DNA of 64,000 nucleotides from Amycolatopsis lexingtonensis (GTDB taxonomy: Bacteria > Actinomycetota > Actinomycetes > Mycobacteriales > Pseudonocardiaceae), in NCBI RefSeq assembly GCF_014873755.1, contig NZ_JADBEG010000001.1, forward strand, positions 9,798,501-9,862,500, given 5' to 3'. Positions 16,115-24,839 of this stretch are shown piece after piece. The notes beneath the pieces are model-generated. The model made no database searches, was not told the DNA's origin, and saw only the letters and a list, made by a program, of their open reading frames with translations. The position numbers and the translations under genes are program-made. The number at the start of each line of letters is the position of its first letter. Positions within the stretch are counted from its first letter, which is position 1.

Positions 16115-16846
16115 ATGCCTCCTTCATCTTCGGGCACGGGCCAGCGCCCCCGGTCGCGGGCCGCGGCGGGTCTGCCGGCACTCACGGCCGACCGCATCAT
16201 CGCCGCGGCCACGGCACTGACCGCGGAGCGCGGCCTCGACAACTGGACGTTGCGCGAGCTCGCCCGCGCGGTCGAGGCCTACCCGGCGGTGATCTACCAC
16301 CACGTCGGCGACCGCGACGCCGTGGTGAACGCCGTCGTCGACCGGGTCGTCGGCCTGCTGGAGCTGCCCGACGAGGGGCTGCCGTGGGCCGAGTGGTTCA
16401 CCGAGCTGCTGGCCGGCCTGCGCGCCCTGCTGCGGACCTACCCGGGCTGCGCGCGGCGGCTCGCGCTCTTCGGCCCGTCGGTCCAGGCGGCCACGCGCAG
16501 CATCGACGCCGGCATCGGCGTGCTGCTGCGGGCGGGGTTCGGCCGGGAGAGCGTGCTGGCCTACAACCTGCTGGTGATGACCGCGTGCCAGTTCGTCGCG
16601 ATGGAGGACGACCGCGACGGCGCGCTCGCCCTGCGGATCGACAACACCGAGGAGTACGCGACCTACCGCGAGCGGGCCGACCTGCCGGGGATGGCGGAGC
16701 TGGGCAACGCGATGCACGACCTGATGGGCGATCCCGACCTCGCCGCGGGCTACTACGCCCAGCTCTACGACTACGCGGTCGGCCGCTGCCTCGACGGCCT
16801 CGCCCACCGCCTGGACGAACTGCGCGAAGCGGACAGCCGAGGCTGA
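16115..16846 (+). CDS. TetR-family transcriptional regulator (TetR_C-type)
   Basis: 243 residues. The helix-turn-helix lies at about 25-70 (RIIAAATALTAERGLDNWTLRELARAV, with the unusual YPAVIYHHVGDRD recognition helix), and a C-terminal ligand/dimer domain follows. The ATG at 16115 follows a basic linker; upstream in-frame codons are antisense of the hydrolase. Divergent from the alpha/beta hydrolase, its most likely target. Confidence 0.83.
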   Translation: MPPSSSGTGQRPRSRAAAGLPALTADRIIAAATALTAERGLDNWTLRELARAVEAYPAVIYHHVGDRDAVVNAVVDRVVGLLELPDEGLPWAEWFTELLAGLRALLRTYPGCARRLALFGPSVQAATRSIDAGIGVLLRAGFGRESVLAYNLLVMTACQFVAMEDDRDGALALRIDNTEEYATYRERADLPGMAELGNAMHDLMGDPDLAAGYYAQLYDYAVGRCLDGLAHRLDELREADSRG

Positions 16847-16905
16847 CAGCGACTTGACAGTGCCCCGGCGTACCGTGGACGTGCGTCGGTGGTTCGCCCA
16901 TCGAC

Positions 16906-16953
16906 CCGGAGCCCCTGGCGCCCTCCTCCCCCTCGTGGCGTCGGGGGCTCCGG
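16906..16953. terminator. Possible terminator between convergent TetR genes
   Basis: CCGGAGCCCC (16906-16915) pairs perfectly with GGGGCTCCGG (16944-16953) across a 28-base loop. There is no clear U-tract. Confidence 0.4.
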
Positions 16954-16954
16954 T

Positions 16955-17605
16955 CTATTCGCGACCGCCCTGGCGCGGGGCCGGCGGCACGGCCCGGATC
17001 GCCGGGAAGACCTCGCCGACGAGGGTGACGAGCGACTTCGACAGCAGCAGGTGCACCTGGTCCCGCGTCAGCGACCCGCGCACGAGCCATTCCCGCCCGG
17101 ACGCCTTCACCATCCCGCCGAACGCGCGCACGAGCGCGTTCAGCTCGGGCCCGTGGTCGCTTTCGCTGGACAGCCCGACGGCTTCGAGCACGCGGTCGGC
17201 GGATTCGCGGTCGGCTTCCTCGAGGATCCGTTCCACTTCGAGATCGCGCCCGATGCCCTCGGGCGCGATCGCGGCCAGCCACATCCGCTCCTGGCTGGTG
17301 ACCATGTCGAGGAACCACTCGATGGCGACGTCGGCGCGCAGTTCGAGCGGCCCGTCCGGGAGGATCTCGACGGCCAGCCGCGGCACGGTCAGCGCGCGGC
17401 GGATGATTTCCAGGTACAGCTCGCGTTTCGTGCCGAAGTAGTGGTTGATCAGCCCGCGCGCGACGCCCGCCGCCGCGGCGATGTCCGAAGTGGACACTTC
17501 GGAGTACGGACGTTCACCGAACAGCCGCGCGGCGCAGGCGTAGATCTGTTCCTTCCGCTCGTCCGGTTCCAGTCTTCGCCATCTCGGCGCCGGCTCGGTG
17601 GTCAT
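16955..17605 (-). CDS. TetR-family transcriptional regulator
   Basis: 216 residues. The N-terminal DNA-binding domain (about 15-65) contains RKEQIYACAARLFGERPYSEVSTSDIAAAAGVARGLINHYFGTK-type helices; the rest is a helical ligand domain with no assignable ligand. The start at 17605 is set by the family N-terminus. It lies 80 bases downstream of the flavin monooxygenase gene on the same strand, so it may belong to, and control, the permease-amidase-monooxygenase operon. A palindrome upstream of that operon (21576-21595) is a candidate site. Confidence 0.83.
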   Translation of the reverse strand: MTTEPAPRWRRLEPDERKEQIYACAARLFGERPYSEVSTSDIAAAAGVARGLINHYFGTKRELYLEIIRRALTVPRLAVEILPDGPLELRADVAIEWFLDMVTSQERMWLAAIAPEGIGRDLEVERILEEADRESADRVLEAVGLSSESDHGPELNALVRAFGGMVKASGREWLVRGSLTRDQVHLLLSKSLVTLVGEVFPAIRAVPPAPRQGGRE

Positions 17606-17685
17606 GGCCCCATCGTCGCACGGCGGGTTGGGCCGGGCAGCCCGGTCCGCACGATGCCGGACGCGGTGCCACGATCGGGGCACGG

Positions 17686-19377
17686 TCAGTCCGGGAGCGT
17701 GATCGGGGCGAGGTCGTCGAAGACGTCTCCCGGGCCCGGGTTCACCGGATCGGTGCTGCCGCCGAAGTGGTGCAGCACGCCCCACACCGCGTTCAGCGCC
17801 GTCTGCACCGCGCCTTCGGCCCAGCCCGCCGTCCAAGAGACGTCGTCGCCGGCCAGGAAGAGGCCGCGGTGCCGCGGCTGGAGCGAATCCTGCACGAAGT
17901 GCGTGAACAGCCGGTGCTGGTAGCGGTAGTGGCCGGGCAGGTTGGCCTTGAACGCGCCCATGAAGTGCGGTTCCGCCTCCCACGACACGGTCACCGGGTC
18001 GCCGATGATGTGCCGCCGGACGTCGACGCCGGGGTAGATCTCGCGCAGCGATTGCAGCATCACCTCGACGCGTTCGGACACCGAAAGCGGCAGCCACTTC
18101 AGCGAGTCGTCGGCCCACGTGTAGGACAGGCAGATGACTGCCGGCGCCGCGGGGTCGTCGCCGAGCAGGTAGGTGCCGCGCGGCATCCGGTCGGTGAGCG
18201 TCATGCTCATCGTGTCGCGCCCGGTCGCCGGGTCGCGGTCCAGCCAGAACGGGCGGTCGACCGGCACGAACACCTTCGATGACGCCATGTAGTGCGTGCG
18301 CTCGATCGCCGTCCAGTGGTCGATCGGGAACAGCTCCGCGTCGCATTCGATCTTGGACAGCAGCATCCAACTCTGCGCGGTGAACACCGCCGCGGGGAAC
18401 GTCCGGATGTGGCCCTCGGTGTCGGTCACCGTGATGTTGTTCGGCGCGGTGCGGTGCAGCCGCGCGACACCCGGCTGCGGCCGTCCACCGTGGAGCGAGC
18501 TCAGGCTCGTGCCCGCCGGCCAGAAAGCGATCTCTTCCGGCGCGTGCTCCCAAAGCCGCAGCGGCAGCTGCCTGCTGCCGCCGACGATGCTGCGGTGCTC
18601 GTCGTCGGCGCCGGTGTAGACCACGCGCAGGATTTCCAGGATGGAGTTCGGGAAGTCGGTGTCCCAGCCGCCGGTGCCGAAGCCGACCTGGCCGAAGATC
18701 TCGCGGTGGCGGAAGGAGGCGAACGCGGGCGAGTCGCAGAGGAAGCCGTAGAACGTCTGGTTGTCCAGCCGCGGCACGAGCTCGTTCCACAGCCGCTTGA
18801 TCGTCTTCGCGTCGCGGTCGCGGATCGCCGTCTGCATCTCGGCGAAGGACGCGTGCTCGGCGAGCGTCCGGTCCCAGGCCGCGGCGACTTCGGCGTAGAC
18901 GGCGGGCAGGTCCGCGGGCGTCCGGGCGTAGTGGCTCTGTCCTTTCAGGTCCACGACGGTGCTCGGCGTCCCGGGTGCCAGCGGGTTCGGGAACGGCGTC
19001 GTCTCGAGCCCGACCTTGTCGATGTAGTGGTACAGCGCGGTCGACGCGGGCGGGAAGCGCATCGCGCCCATCTCCGCGACGACGTCGTCGGGGCAGCCGG
19101 GGAAGCGCACGGTCCGCAGCCGCCCGCCGAGCTCGTCGATCTCGTAGACCACCGGCCGCAGGCCCAGTTTCATCAGTTCGTAGGCGGTGACGATGCCGGA
19201 CAGGCCGCCGCCGATCACCGCGACTTCGGTGCCGTACCGCTCCGCCGGGACCGAGCCGAGCCCGGCCGGGTGGGCGAGGTAGTCGTCGTAGGCGAACGGG
19301 AAGTCGGGGCCGAACATCGTGATCGGGCGGCCCGGCGGTTCTTCGTGGTGGATCGCGGTCGGGACGGCGGAGGTCAT
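17686..19377 (-). CDS. davB: L-lysine 2-monooxygenase-like flavin amine oxidase (DavB-like)
   Basis: 563 residues, the length of Pseudomonas DavB, an FAD enzyme converting L-lysine, O2 to 5-aminovaleramide, CO2 and water. The N-terminal region PITMFGPDFPFAYDDYLAHP is very close to DavB as I remember it. It is followed by the FAD dinucleotide motif GGGLSG (56-61), the GGRL arginine region, and a C-terminal FLAGDDVSWTAGW FAD-binding block. Its ATG overlaps the stop of the nitrilase-type amidase gene (4 bases), the pairing that defines the davBA pathway. Tryptophan or phenylalanine 2-monooxygenase are alternatives within the same family. Cytosolic. Confidence 0.85.
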   Translation of the reverse strand: MTSAVPTAIHHEEPPGRPITMFGPDFPFAYDDYLAHPAGLGSVPAERYGTEVAVIGGGLSGIVTAYELMKLGLRPVVYEIDELGGRLRTVRFPGCPDDVVAEMGAMRFPPASTALYHYIDKVGLETTPFPNPLAPGTPSTVVDLKGQSHYARTPADLPAVYAEVAAAWDRTLAEHASFAEMQTAIRDRDAKTIKRLWNELVPRLDNQTFYGFLCDSPAFASFRHREIFGQVGFGTGGWDTDFPNSILEILRVVYTGADDEHRSIVGGSRQLPLRLWEHAPEEIAFWPAGTSLSSLHGGRPQPGVARLHRTAPNNITVTDTEGHIRTFPAAVFTAQSWMLLSKIECDAELFPIDHWTAIERTHYMASSKVFVPVDRPFWLDRDPATGRDTMSMTLTDRMPRGTYLLGDDPAAPAVICLSYTWADDSLKWLPLSVSERVEVMLQSLREIYPGVDVRRHIIGDPVTVSWEAEPHFMGAFKANLPGHYRYQHRLFTHFVQDSLQPRHRGLFLAGDDVSWTAGWAEGAVQTALNAVWGVLHHFGGSTDPVNPGPGDVFDDLAPITLPD

Positions 19378-20129
19378 GCGGTGGTTCCCCGGTACAGTTC
19401 GGGCCGTCGGTCGGCCAGGTGGGTGTTTTCCAGGCGGGACGCGGCGAGCGCTTCTCGCGTGACATCGGCGTGGACCAGCTCCGGCCCGGATCCGGCGCGC
19501 GCCAGGACTTCCCCGGTCGGGGCGGCCACGCAGGAGCGGCCGCAGTAGGTCAGCTCCCGCTCGGTGTCGCAGCGGTTCGCGTAGGCGACGAACAGCTGGC
19601 TTTCGTAGGCCCGCGCGGGCACGAGCGTGTCGGCGACCAGTTCGTACGGCGTCATCAGCGCGGTCGGCACGACCAGCAATTCCGTGCCGGCCAGCGCGTG
19701 CGCCCGGACCAGTTCCGGGAATTCGACGTCGTAGCAGATCAGCAGCCCGATCCGGAGGCCGCCGAGCTCGGCCTGCACCACGGCTTCGCCGCCGGGGGTG
19801 AACCAAGCCTTGTCGAGGTCGCCGAACAGGTGCGTCTTGCGGTAGTTCGCGAGCCGCCGCCCGGTCGCGTCGACGAGCTGGACGCTGTTGTAGACGTGCT
19901 CGCCGTCGGATTCCGGGTAGCCGTAGGCGATCGCGACGCCGGTTTCCCGTGCCAGCGCGGACAATCGCTGTGCGGTGGGCCCGTCGGCGGGCTCGGCGAG
20001 TTCGTGCGTGCGCGCGCCGATGTGGTAGCCGGTGGTGCCCATCTCGGCCGTGACGACGAGGTCGGCGTCGGTGCCGGCGAGCACCTCCGGGAGAGCGTCG
20101 AACGGGCCCTGGTGGATCGCGACCCTCAT
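19374..20129 (-). CDS. davA: Nitrilase-superfamily amidase, 5-aminovaleramidase-like (DavA-like)
   Basis: 251 residues with the Glu-Lys-Cys triad of the carbon-nitrogen hydrolase superfamily: Glu29 (TAEMGTTGY), Lys98 (NYRKTHLFG) and Cys132 (LICYDVEFPE). These segments resemble Pseudomonas DavA, which hydrolyses 5-aminovaleramide to 5-aminovalerate. The gene overlaps the permease upstream and the monooxygenase downstream by 4 bases each, so all three are co-translated. If the monooxygenase acts on another amino acid, this enzyme would hydrolyse the corresponding amide instead. Confidence 0.85.
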   Translation of the reverse strand: MRVAIHQGPFDALPEVLAGTDADLVVTAEMGTTGYHIGARTHELAEPADGPTAQRLSALARETGVAIAYGYPESDGEHVYNSVQLVDATGRRLANYRKTHLFGDLDKAWFTPGGEAVVQAELGGLRIGLLICYDVEFPELVRAHALAGTELLVVPTALMTPYELVADTLVPARAYESQLFVAYANRCDTERELTYCGRSCVAAPTGEVLARAGSGPELVHADVTREALAASRLENTHLADRRPELYRGTTA

Positions 20130-21517
20130 GCCAGCCTCGACTTCCGGATGCCGTAACCGAAGTAGAGGACCAGGCCGAGCGCCATCCAGCCGCCGAAGAC
20201 GACCCAGGTGGCGCCGTCGAGGCTGAGCATCATGTACGCGCAGCACAGCACGCCCAGGACCGGCGTCACCGGCGAGAACGGCACGCGGAACGAGCGCGGC
20301 CGGTCCGGCTGACGGCGGCGCAGCAGCAGGACGGCGACGTTCACCAGCCCGAACGCGAACAGCGTGCCGATGCTGGTCGCGTCGGCCAGCTTGCCCAGCG
20401 GGATGAACGCCGCCAGCACGGCCACGAAGCCCGAAACCACCAGGGTGTTGACCCGCGGCGAGCCGCTCTTGGTGTCTACTTTGGACAACACGCCCGGCAC
20501 CAGGCCGTCGCGGGACATCGCGAACAGGATGCGCGTCTGTCCGTAGAGGACGGTGAGCACCACGCTGGAGATGGCCACGATCGCCCCGACCGCCAGCAGC
20601 GCGGCCCAGAGCGGGTTGTCCGACACGACGCCGAGGACATGCGACAGCGCGGCTTCCTGGCCGTCGAACCGCTGCCACGGCAGCGCGCCGACCGCGGCCA
20701 CCGCGACCAGGCAGTAGAGCACGGTGACGATGCCGAGCGAGAGCAGGATCGCGCGCGGCAGGTCGCGCTGCGGGTTCTTCGCCTCCTCGCCGGCGGTCGA
20801 GGCGGCGTCGAACCCGATGTAGGAGAAGAAGAGCTTGGCCCCGCCGGCACTCAGCCCGGCCAGCCCGAGCGGCAGGAACGGCGTGAAGTTCTTCGCCCGC
20901 ACCGCGGTGAACGCGATCGCGCAGAACAGCACCAGCGTGCCGATCTTGACCACGACCATGACCGCGTTGGCCCGCGCGCTCTCCTTCGCGCCGGACAGCA
21001 GCAGGAGCATCGCGAGGACCACGACGGCGATGGCGGGTACGTTGACGATCCCGCCCGAGCCCGGCGGCTGGCTCAGCGCGTCCGGGATGGTGAAGCCGAA
21101 CACCAGCCGCAGCAGCTCGTTGACGTACTGGCCCCAGCCGACGGCAACCGATGCCACCGAGACGCCGTATTCGAGGATCAGGCACCAGCCGCAGACCCAG
21201 GCGACGAGCTCGCCGAGGGTGGCGTAGGCGTAGGAGTACGACGAACCCGACAGCGGGATCATGCCGGCGAGCTCGGCGTAGGACAGCGCCGAGAAGAGCG
21301 CGGTGATCCCGGCGAGCACGAACGAGAGCACCACCGCCGGCCCGGCCACCGGGACGGCTTCGCCGAGCACGACGAAGATGCCGCTGCCCAGCGTCGCCCC
21401 GATGCTGAGCATCGTGAGCTGCCCGAGGCCGAGCGACCGCTTCAACGTGCCATGATCACCTTCGGCGACGAGGTCGGCGACCGGTTTCCGCCGCACCGTC
21501 GCGGCTCGCAAAGTCAT
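20126..21517 (-). CDS. APC-superfamily amino acid permease (CAT-like)
   Basis: 463 residues with about 12 transmembrane segments and the APC signature GATLGSGIFVVLGEA after the first cytosolic stretch; the FFSYIGFDAASTAGEEAKNP region is typical of CAT/YfnA-type transporters. It is first in the operon with the davA/davB-like genes, so import of lysine or another cationic amino acid is inferred. It lies in the cytoplasmic membrane. A perfect palindrome sits about 60 bp upstream of its start. Confidence 0.85.
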   Translation of the reverse strand: MTLRAATVRRKPVADLVAEGDHGTLKRSLGLGQLTMLSIGATLGSGIFVVLGEAVPVAGPAVVLSFVLAGITALFSALSYAELAGMIPLSGSSYSYAYATLGELVAWVCGWCLILEYGVSVASVAVGWGQYVNELLRLVFGFTIPDALSQPPGSGGIVNVPAIAVVVLAMLLLLSGAKESARANAVMVVVKIGTLVLFCAIAFTAVRAKNFTPFLPLGLAGLSAGGAKLFFSYIGFDAASTAGEEAKNPQRDLPRAILLSLGIVTVLYCLVAVAAVGALPWQRFDGQEAALSHVLGVVSDNPLWAALLAVGAIVAISSVVLTVLYGQTRILFAMSRDGLVPGVLSKVDTKSGSPRVNTLVVSGFVAVLAAFIPLGKLADATSIGTLFAFGLVNVAVLLLRRRQPDRPRSFRVPFSPVTPVLGVLCCAYMMLSLDGATWVVFGGWMALGLVLYFGYGIRKSRLA

Positions 21518-21575
21518 GCCGACGACCGTATCCGCCGTTTCCGGCGGGCAAAACAGGGAAACATTGCGCGTACAG

Positions 21576-21595
21576 ATGAATCACAGGTGATTCAT
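21576..21595. promoter_or_regulatory. Perfect palindrome, candidate operator of the lysine-catabolism operon
   Basis: ATGAATCAC-AG-GTGATTCAT, 9-bp perfect arms with a 2-base centre, 59 bp upstream of the permease start. The arms are AT-rich in GC-rich DNA, as expected for a regulator site. The binder could be the TetR protein at 16955. Confidence 0.5.
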
Positions 21596-21612
21596 TGCAC
21601 AGGATGCGCAGA

Positions 21613-22911
21613 TCATGGCGATTCGTTCTGCTCGGCGGCGGGCAGGAGCAGGGTGAAGGTGGGCGGGGCGGGACGGCTCAGGCGGAGCCGGCCGCCTTCG
21701 GCCTCGGCGAGGCTGCGAGCCAGCGGCAGGCCGATCCCGTGGTCGCTCGGCGCGGTCGCGAACGGATCGGTCTCGCCCAGGTCCGGGCCTTCGTCGGCCA
21801 CGTCGATGGCCAGCGCGTCGCCGGCGTCGCGGGCCACCACGGTGACCGTGCCGCGGCCGTGCGTCGCCGCGTTGTCCAGCAGGACGCCGAGCACCTGGCG
21901 GACCGCCGCGGCCGCCACCCGGGCCGGCGGCGGCTCCTCGCGGATGATCCGCAGCGCCCGGCCGTGCGGGGCGAGCAGGGCCTCGCCGGCCTGGCGGACT
22001 TCGTCGAGGAGCGCGTCGAGGTCGAGCTCGGCGCGCGGGGCCCGGCGTTCGCGGCCCAGGGCCAGGAGGTCCTCGATGGTGCGTTCCAGCCGGTCGGCGG
22101 ACGCGATGCCGGCGCGGATCGCCTCGTGCGGGTCGGCGCCCGGGGTGTGCAGCGCGGCCTCGAGCTGCAGGCGCAGCCCGGTCAGCGGGGTTCGCAGCTG
22201 GTGCGACGCCTGCGCGGAGAAGGCGCGCTCGCGTTCGAGTGTTTCGCCGATCCGGGCGGCCGTGGTGTCGAGCGTCTCGCCGACCTGGTCGATCTCGGCG
22301 ATGCCCGCGCGCGGTGACCGGGCGGTGAAGTCGCCGTCGCCGAGCCGTTCGGCCGCGGCGGCGAGCTCCTCCATGGGGCGCACCAGCCGCTTGGTGAACC
22401 GCCGGGCCATCAGCCAGCTCATCCCGGTCGTCGCGACCGCGAGCCCGGCCATGCCGAGCCAGGTCAGCACGATCTGCAGCCGCAGCTCGGACAGCGGGAG
22501 CGCGGCGCGGACCACGCCGGTCACCCGGGGGCCGCTGACGACCGGCACGGCCAGCGCCATTTCGTCGCCTTCGCGGCCGACGACGACGTCGACCGTCGCC
22601 TTGGCCGCCTGCCGCTCGACCGGGCCGGCGACGGCGGGCCCGCGCCCGGCGAGCAGCCGCCCGTCCGGGGCGTAGACCCCGACCTCGCCGCCGGCTTCGT
22701 CGTCCTCCGCGTCGAGCGGGGGCACGGTCGGCTGCCGTCCGGCGCTCAGGTCCACCGACACGGCGAGCGCGGTGGTGTCCGCGGCCCGCTCCAGGTCGCT
22801 CTTCGCGTCGTCGTGGTAGTACTGCCACACGGCGATGCCCAGCGGCAGCGCGAACAGCACGGTCGCCACGAGTGCGGCCAGCACCGTCAGCGCGGTGATC
22901 CGGCGGCGCAC
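21613..22911 (-). CDS. Two-component sensor histidine kinase
   Basis: 432 residues. Two transmembrane segments (about 8-30 and 147-168) bracket an extracellular sensor of about 115 residues. A HAMP domain follows (about 169-222), then the H-box FSAQASHQLRTPL with phospho-acceptor His237, and a HATPase domain with LLDNAATHGRG (N-box) and ADEGPD (G1). The gene starts 3 bases after the response-regulator stop, so they form one operon. The stimulus is unknown. No obvious target gene is linked. Confidence 0.88.
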   Translation of the reverse strand: MRRRITALTVLAALVATVLFALPLGIAVWQYYHDDAKSDLERAADTTALAVSVDLSAGRQPTVPPLDAEDDEAGGEVGVYAPDGRLLAGRGPAVAGPVERQAAKATVDVVVGREGDEMALAVPVVSGPRVTGVVRAALPLSELRLQIVLTWLGMAGLAVATTGMSWLMARRFTKRLVRPMEELAAAAERLGDGDFTARSPRAGIAEIDQVGETLDTTAARIGETLERERAFSAQASHQLRTPLTGLRLQLEAALHTPGADPHEAIRAGIASADRLERTIEDLLALGRERRAPRAELDLDALLDEVRQAGEALLAPHGRALRIIREEPPPARVAAAAVRQVLGVLLDNAATHGRGTVTVVARDAGDALAIDVADEGPDLGETDPFATAPSDHGIGLPLARSLAEAEGGRLRLSRPAPPTFTLLLPAAEQNESP

Positions 22912-22913
22912 GG

Positions 22914-23624
22914 CTAGCCTTCGGCCGCGGACCGGGCCGGGTCCTCCAGGCGGTAGCCGTGGCCGCGCAGGGTGGCGATCCGGGGCACCTCCGCGTCCGG
23001 GCCGGCGACCGAGGCGAGCTTGCGGCGCACCGCCGCGATGTGCACGTCGAGGGTCTTCGTCGAGCCGTACCAGTGCGCGTCCCAGACCTCGGCCATCAGC
23101 GTGTCGCGGCTGACCGCGACGCCGGGCTGCTCGGCCAGCCGCGCCAGCAGGTCGAACTCCTTCGCGCGCAGCACGACTTCACGGCCGTGCAGGGTGGCGC
23201 GGCGGCCGGCGATGTCCACGGTCAGCCCGCCGACGGTCACCGGCGGCCGGGCCCCGGCGGGCGCGCCGCGGCGTAGGTGCGCGCGCACCCTGGCCAGCAG
23301 CTCGCCCAGCCGGATCGGCTTGGTGAGGTAGTCGTCGGCCCCGGCGTCGAGGCCGACGACGACGTCCATCTCCTCCTGCCGGGCGGTCAGGATGACCAGC
23401 ACGGCGGCGGGCAGCGCGCTCCGCAGCCGGCGGCAGACCTCGACGCCGTCCAGGTCGGGCAGGCCGAGATCGAGCAGCACGAGGTCGAACTCGCCGGCCT
23501 CGGCGGCCTGCAGGGCGGTCCGCCCGTCACGGCGCCAGCACACCTGGTAGCCGTGCAGTCGCAGGGTCGATTCGAGCACGCTGCCGATCGCCGCGTCGTC
23601 TTCCACCACCAGCAGGTTCGGCAT
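22914..23624 (-). CDS. OmpR/PhoB-family response regulator
   Basis: 236 residues. The receiver domain starts MPNLLVVEDD and has acceptor Asp52 (LVLLDLGLPD), a conserved Thr in VILTA and Lys in LTKP. A winged-helix DNA-binding domain follows (AKEFDLLARL, then RGHGYRLE). The ATG at 23624 gives the canonical start; a TTG at 23642 is possible but unneeded. It is the partner of the kinase at 21613. Confidence 0.9.
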   Translation of the reverse strand: MPNLLVVEDDAAIGSVLESTLRLHGYQVCWRRDGRTALQAAEAGEFDLVLLDLGLPDLDGVEVCRRLRSALPAAVLVILTARQEEMDVVVGLDAGADDYLTKPIRLGELLARVRAHLRRGAPAGARPPVTVGGLTVDIAGRRATLHGREVVLRAKEFDLLARLAEQPGVAVSRDTLMAEVWDAHWYGSTKTLDVHIAAVRRKLASVAGPDAEVPRIATLRGHGYRLEDPARSAAEG

Positions 23625-23671
23625 GCCGGGCAGCCTAACCAACGACTCACCGGATTTCGGACGACTGTGGC

Positions 23672-24346
23672 CTATTCCGTCCGGGTGCCGAGGCCGATCT
23701 GCGATATCCGCTGCGAACCGGCCGCCACGGCTTCGGTAAACGCAGCGACTTCGCCGGGCCCGAACCGGCTGGTGGGACCGGTGACGGCGAGCGCCGCCAG
23801 CACCCGCCCGTCCCCGTCGTGCACCGGCACGGCAACGCTGGAAGCGCCGGTTTCCGGCTCACCGTGGCTGACGGCGGCCCCCTCGGCCCCGTCGAGCACC
23901 TTCCCGGCGGCCCCGAACCCGAGCGGCAGCTCGTCCCCGACCCGCCCGACATGCCGGATCGCGAGCGGCCCCTCCTGCTGGGCCACGCAGACCACGACGG
24001 AGGTGCTGCGGACGTAGAGGTTGACAGTCTCCCGGCATTCGCGCGCGAGGTCCCGCAGTACCTGCCGGACCGGTTCGGGCAGCTGCCACGCGGTGTTCGC
24101 CAGCTGCGCCCACCGCAGCATCCCGGGCCCGACGGTGATCCGCCCGTCCGGCCGCGTCCAGAGCAGACCGCGCTGTTCGCAGGTGGCGACGAGCCGTAGG
24201 ACGGTGGTTTTCGCGAGGCCGCTGGCGGCGGTGAGGTCCTTGACGGCCCAGGTGCGGCGGTGTTCGGTGAAGAGGGCGAGCAGGTCGAAAGCGCGAAGGA
24301 CGCTGCGGACGGCGCCTTCTTCGGTGGTGTGGTGTTCCGTCGTCAT
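23672..24346 (-). CDS. IclR-family transcriptional regulator
   Basis: 224 residues: an N-terminal winged HTH (about 12-70, ALRAFDLLALFTEH type, then SGLAKTTVLRL) and a C-terminal GAF-like effector domain with ETVNLYVRS and SVAVPVHDGDGRVLAALAVTG. It is somewhat short for the family (about 250), mainly at the C-terminus. Upstream is a small inverted repeat (GTCCG...CGGAC, 24363-24377) that could be an autoregulatory site. No target operon is adjacent on the divergent side. Confidence 0.85.
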   Translation of the reverse strand: MTTEHHTTEEGAVRSVLRAFDLLALFTEHRRTWAVKDLTAASGLAKTTVLRLVATCEQRGLLWTRPDGRITVGPGMLRWAQLANTAWQLPEPVRQVLRDLARECRETVNLYVRSTSVVVCVAQQEGPLAIRHVGRVGDELPLGFGAAGKVLDGAEGAAVSHGEPETGASSVAVPVHDGDGRVLAALAVTGPTSRFGPGEVAAFTEAVAAGSQRISQIGLGTRTE

Positions 24347-24362
24347 CGCGCGACCTCCCCAA

Positions 24363-24377
24363 GTCCGCTGGACGGAC
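24363..24377. promoter_or_regulatory. Small inverted repeat upstream of the IclR gene
   Basis: GTCCG-CTGGA-CGGAC, 5-bp arms separated by 5 bases, 17 bp before the IclR start. It is a candidate autoregulatory operator; short arms make this tentative. Confidence 0.3.
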
Positions 24378-24492
24378 CGATTGTACCGCGGTGTGGACCG
24401 GGTGGGTCGTTTGTCGCCCGAATGCCACAGGGGTCCGCGTCGTGCGCCCGCCCGCTCAAGCTATGTGGCGCTCGAGTGCCGCGGTGCTTCGT

Positions 24493-24545
24493 GTCTTGAA
24501 TGAGTCATTCAGGACCTCGGAAGACCTGAATGAGTCATTCAGGAC
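24493..24545. repeat. Paired-palindrome hairpin element, family B, copies 2 and 3
   Basis: Two TGAATGAGTCATTCA palindromes, with a second identical pair at about 24682-24734 in the tandem copy. The outer stem is imperfect compared with copy 1. It lies downstream of the isomerase gene and may end its transcript. Confidence 0.8.
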
Positions 24546-24577
24546 CCTGCGCGGCGGCCGCCGGGGCTGGTTCGGGT

Positions 24578-24630
24578 GTCGTGAACGACTCGTTCATGTC
24601 GCTGGGTGCGATGAAAGGGTCGTTCACGAC
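24578..24630. repeat. Hairpin with TGAACGACTCGTTCA core, family B variant
   Basis: Arms 24578-24597 and 24611-24630 pair at 17 of 20 positions; the left arm contains the perfect palindrome TGAACGACTCGTTCA. It is repeated in the tandem copy at about 24767-24819. Confidence 0.75.
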
Positions 24631-24839
24631 GTTCGGGGCCGGGCTCAAGCTATGTGGCGCTCGAGGGCTGCGGTGCTTCGTGTCTTGAATGAGTCATTCA
24701 GGACCTCGGAAGACCTGAATGAGTCATTCAGGACCCTGCGCGGCGGCCGCCGGGGCTGGTTCGGGTGTCGTGAACGACTCGTTCATGTCGCTGGGTGCGA
24801 TGAAAGGGTCGTTCACGACGTTCGGGGCCGCGGGCGGGG

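Larger units (their letters stand above)
24454..24831. repeat. 189-bp tandem duplication containing hairpin elements (gene-free region)
   Basis: Copies 24454-24642 and 24643-24831 differ only at a few bases near their 5' ends. Each has a family B pair (two TGAATGAGTCATTCA palindromes) and a second pair with palindrome TGAACGACTCGTTCA. This fills the 493-base space (24347-24839) between the IclR gene and the isomerase gene; I see no credible gene here. Confidence 0.9.

Noticed and set aside
16854..16876. TTGACA followed by TACCGT as a promoter
   Set aside because: Spacing is only 11 bases and it points into a convergent gene, so it cannot be a normal promoter.
24454..24831. CRISPR array
   Set aside because: Only two 189-bp units with no short repeat-spacer pattern and no cas genes; the palindromes belong to a dispersed intergenic family.
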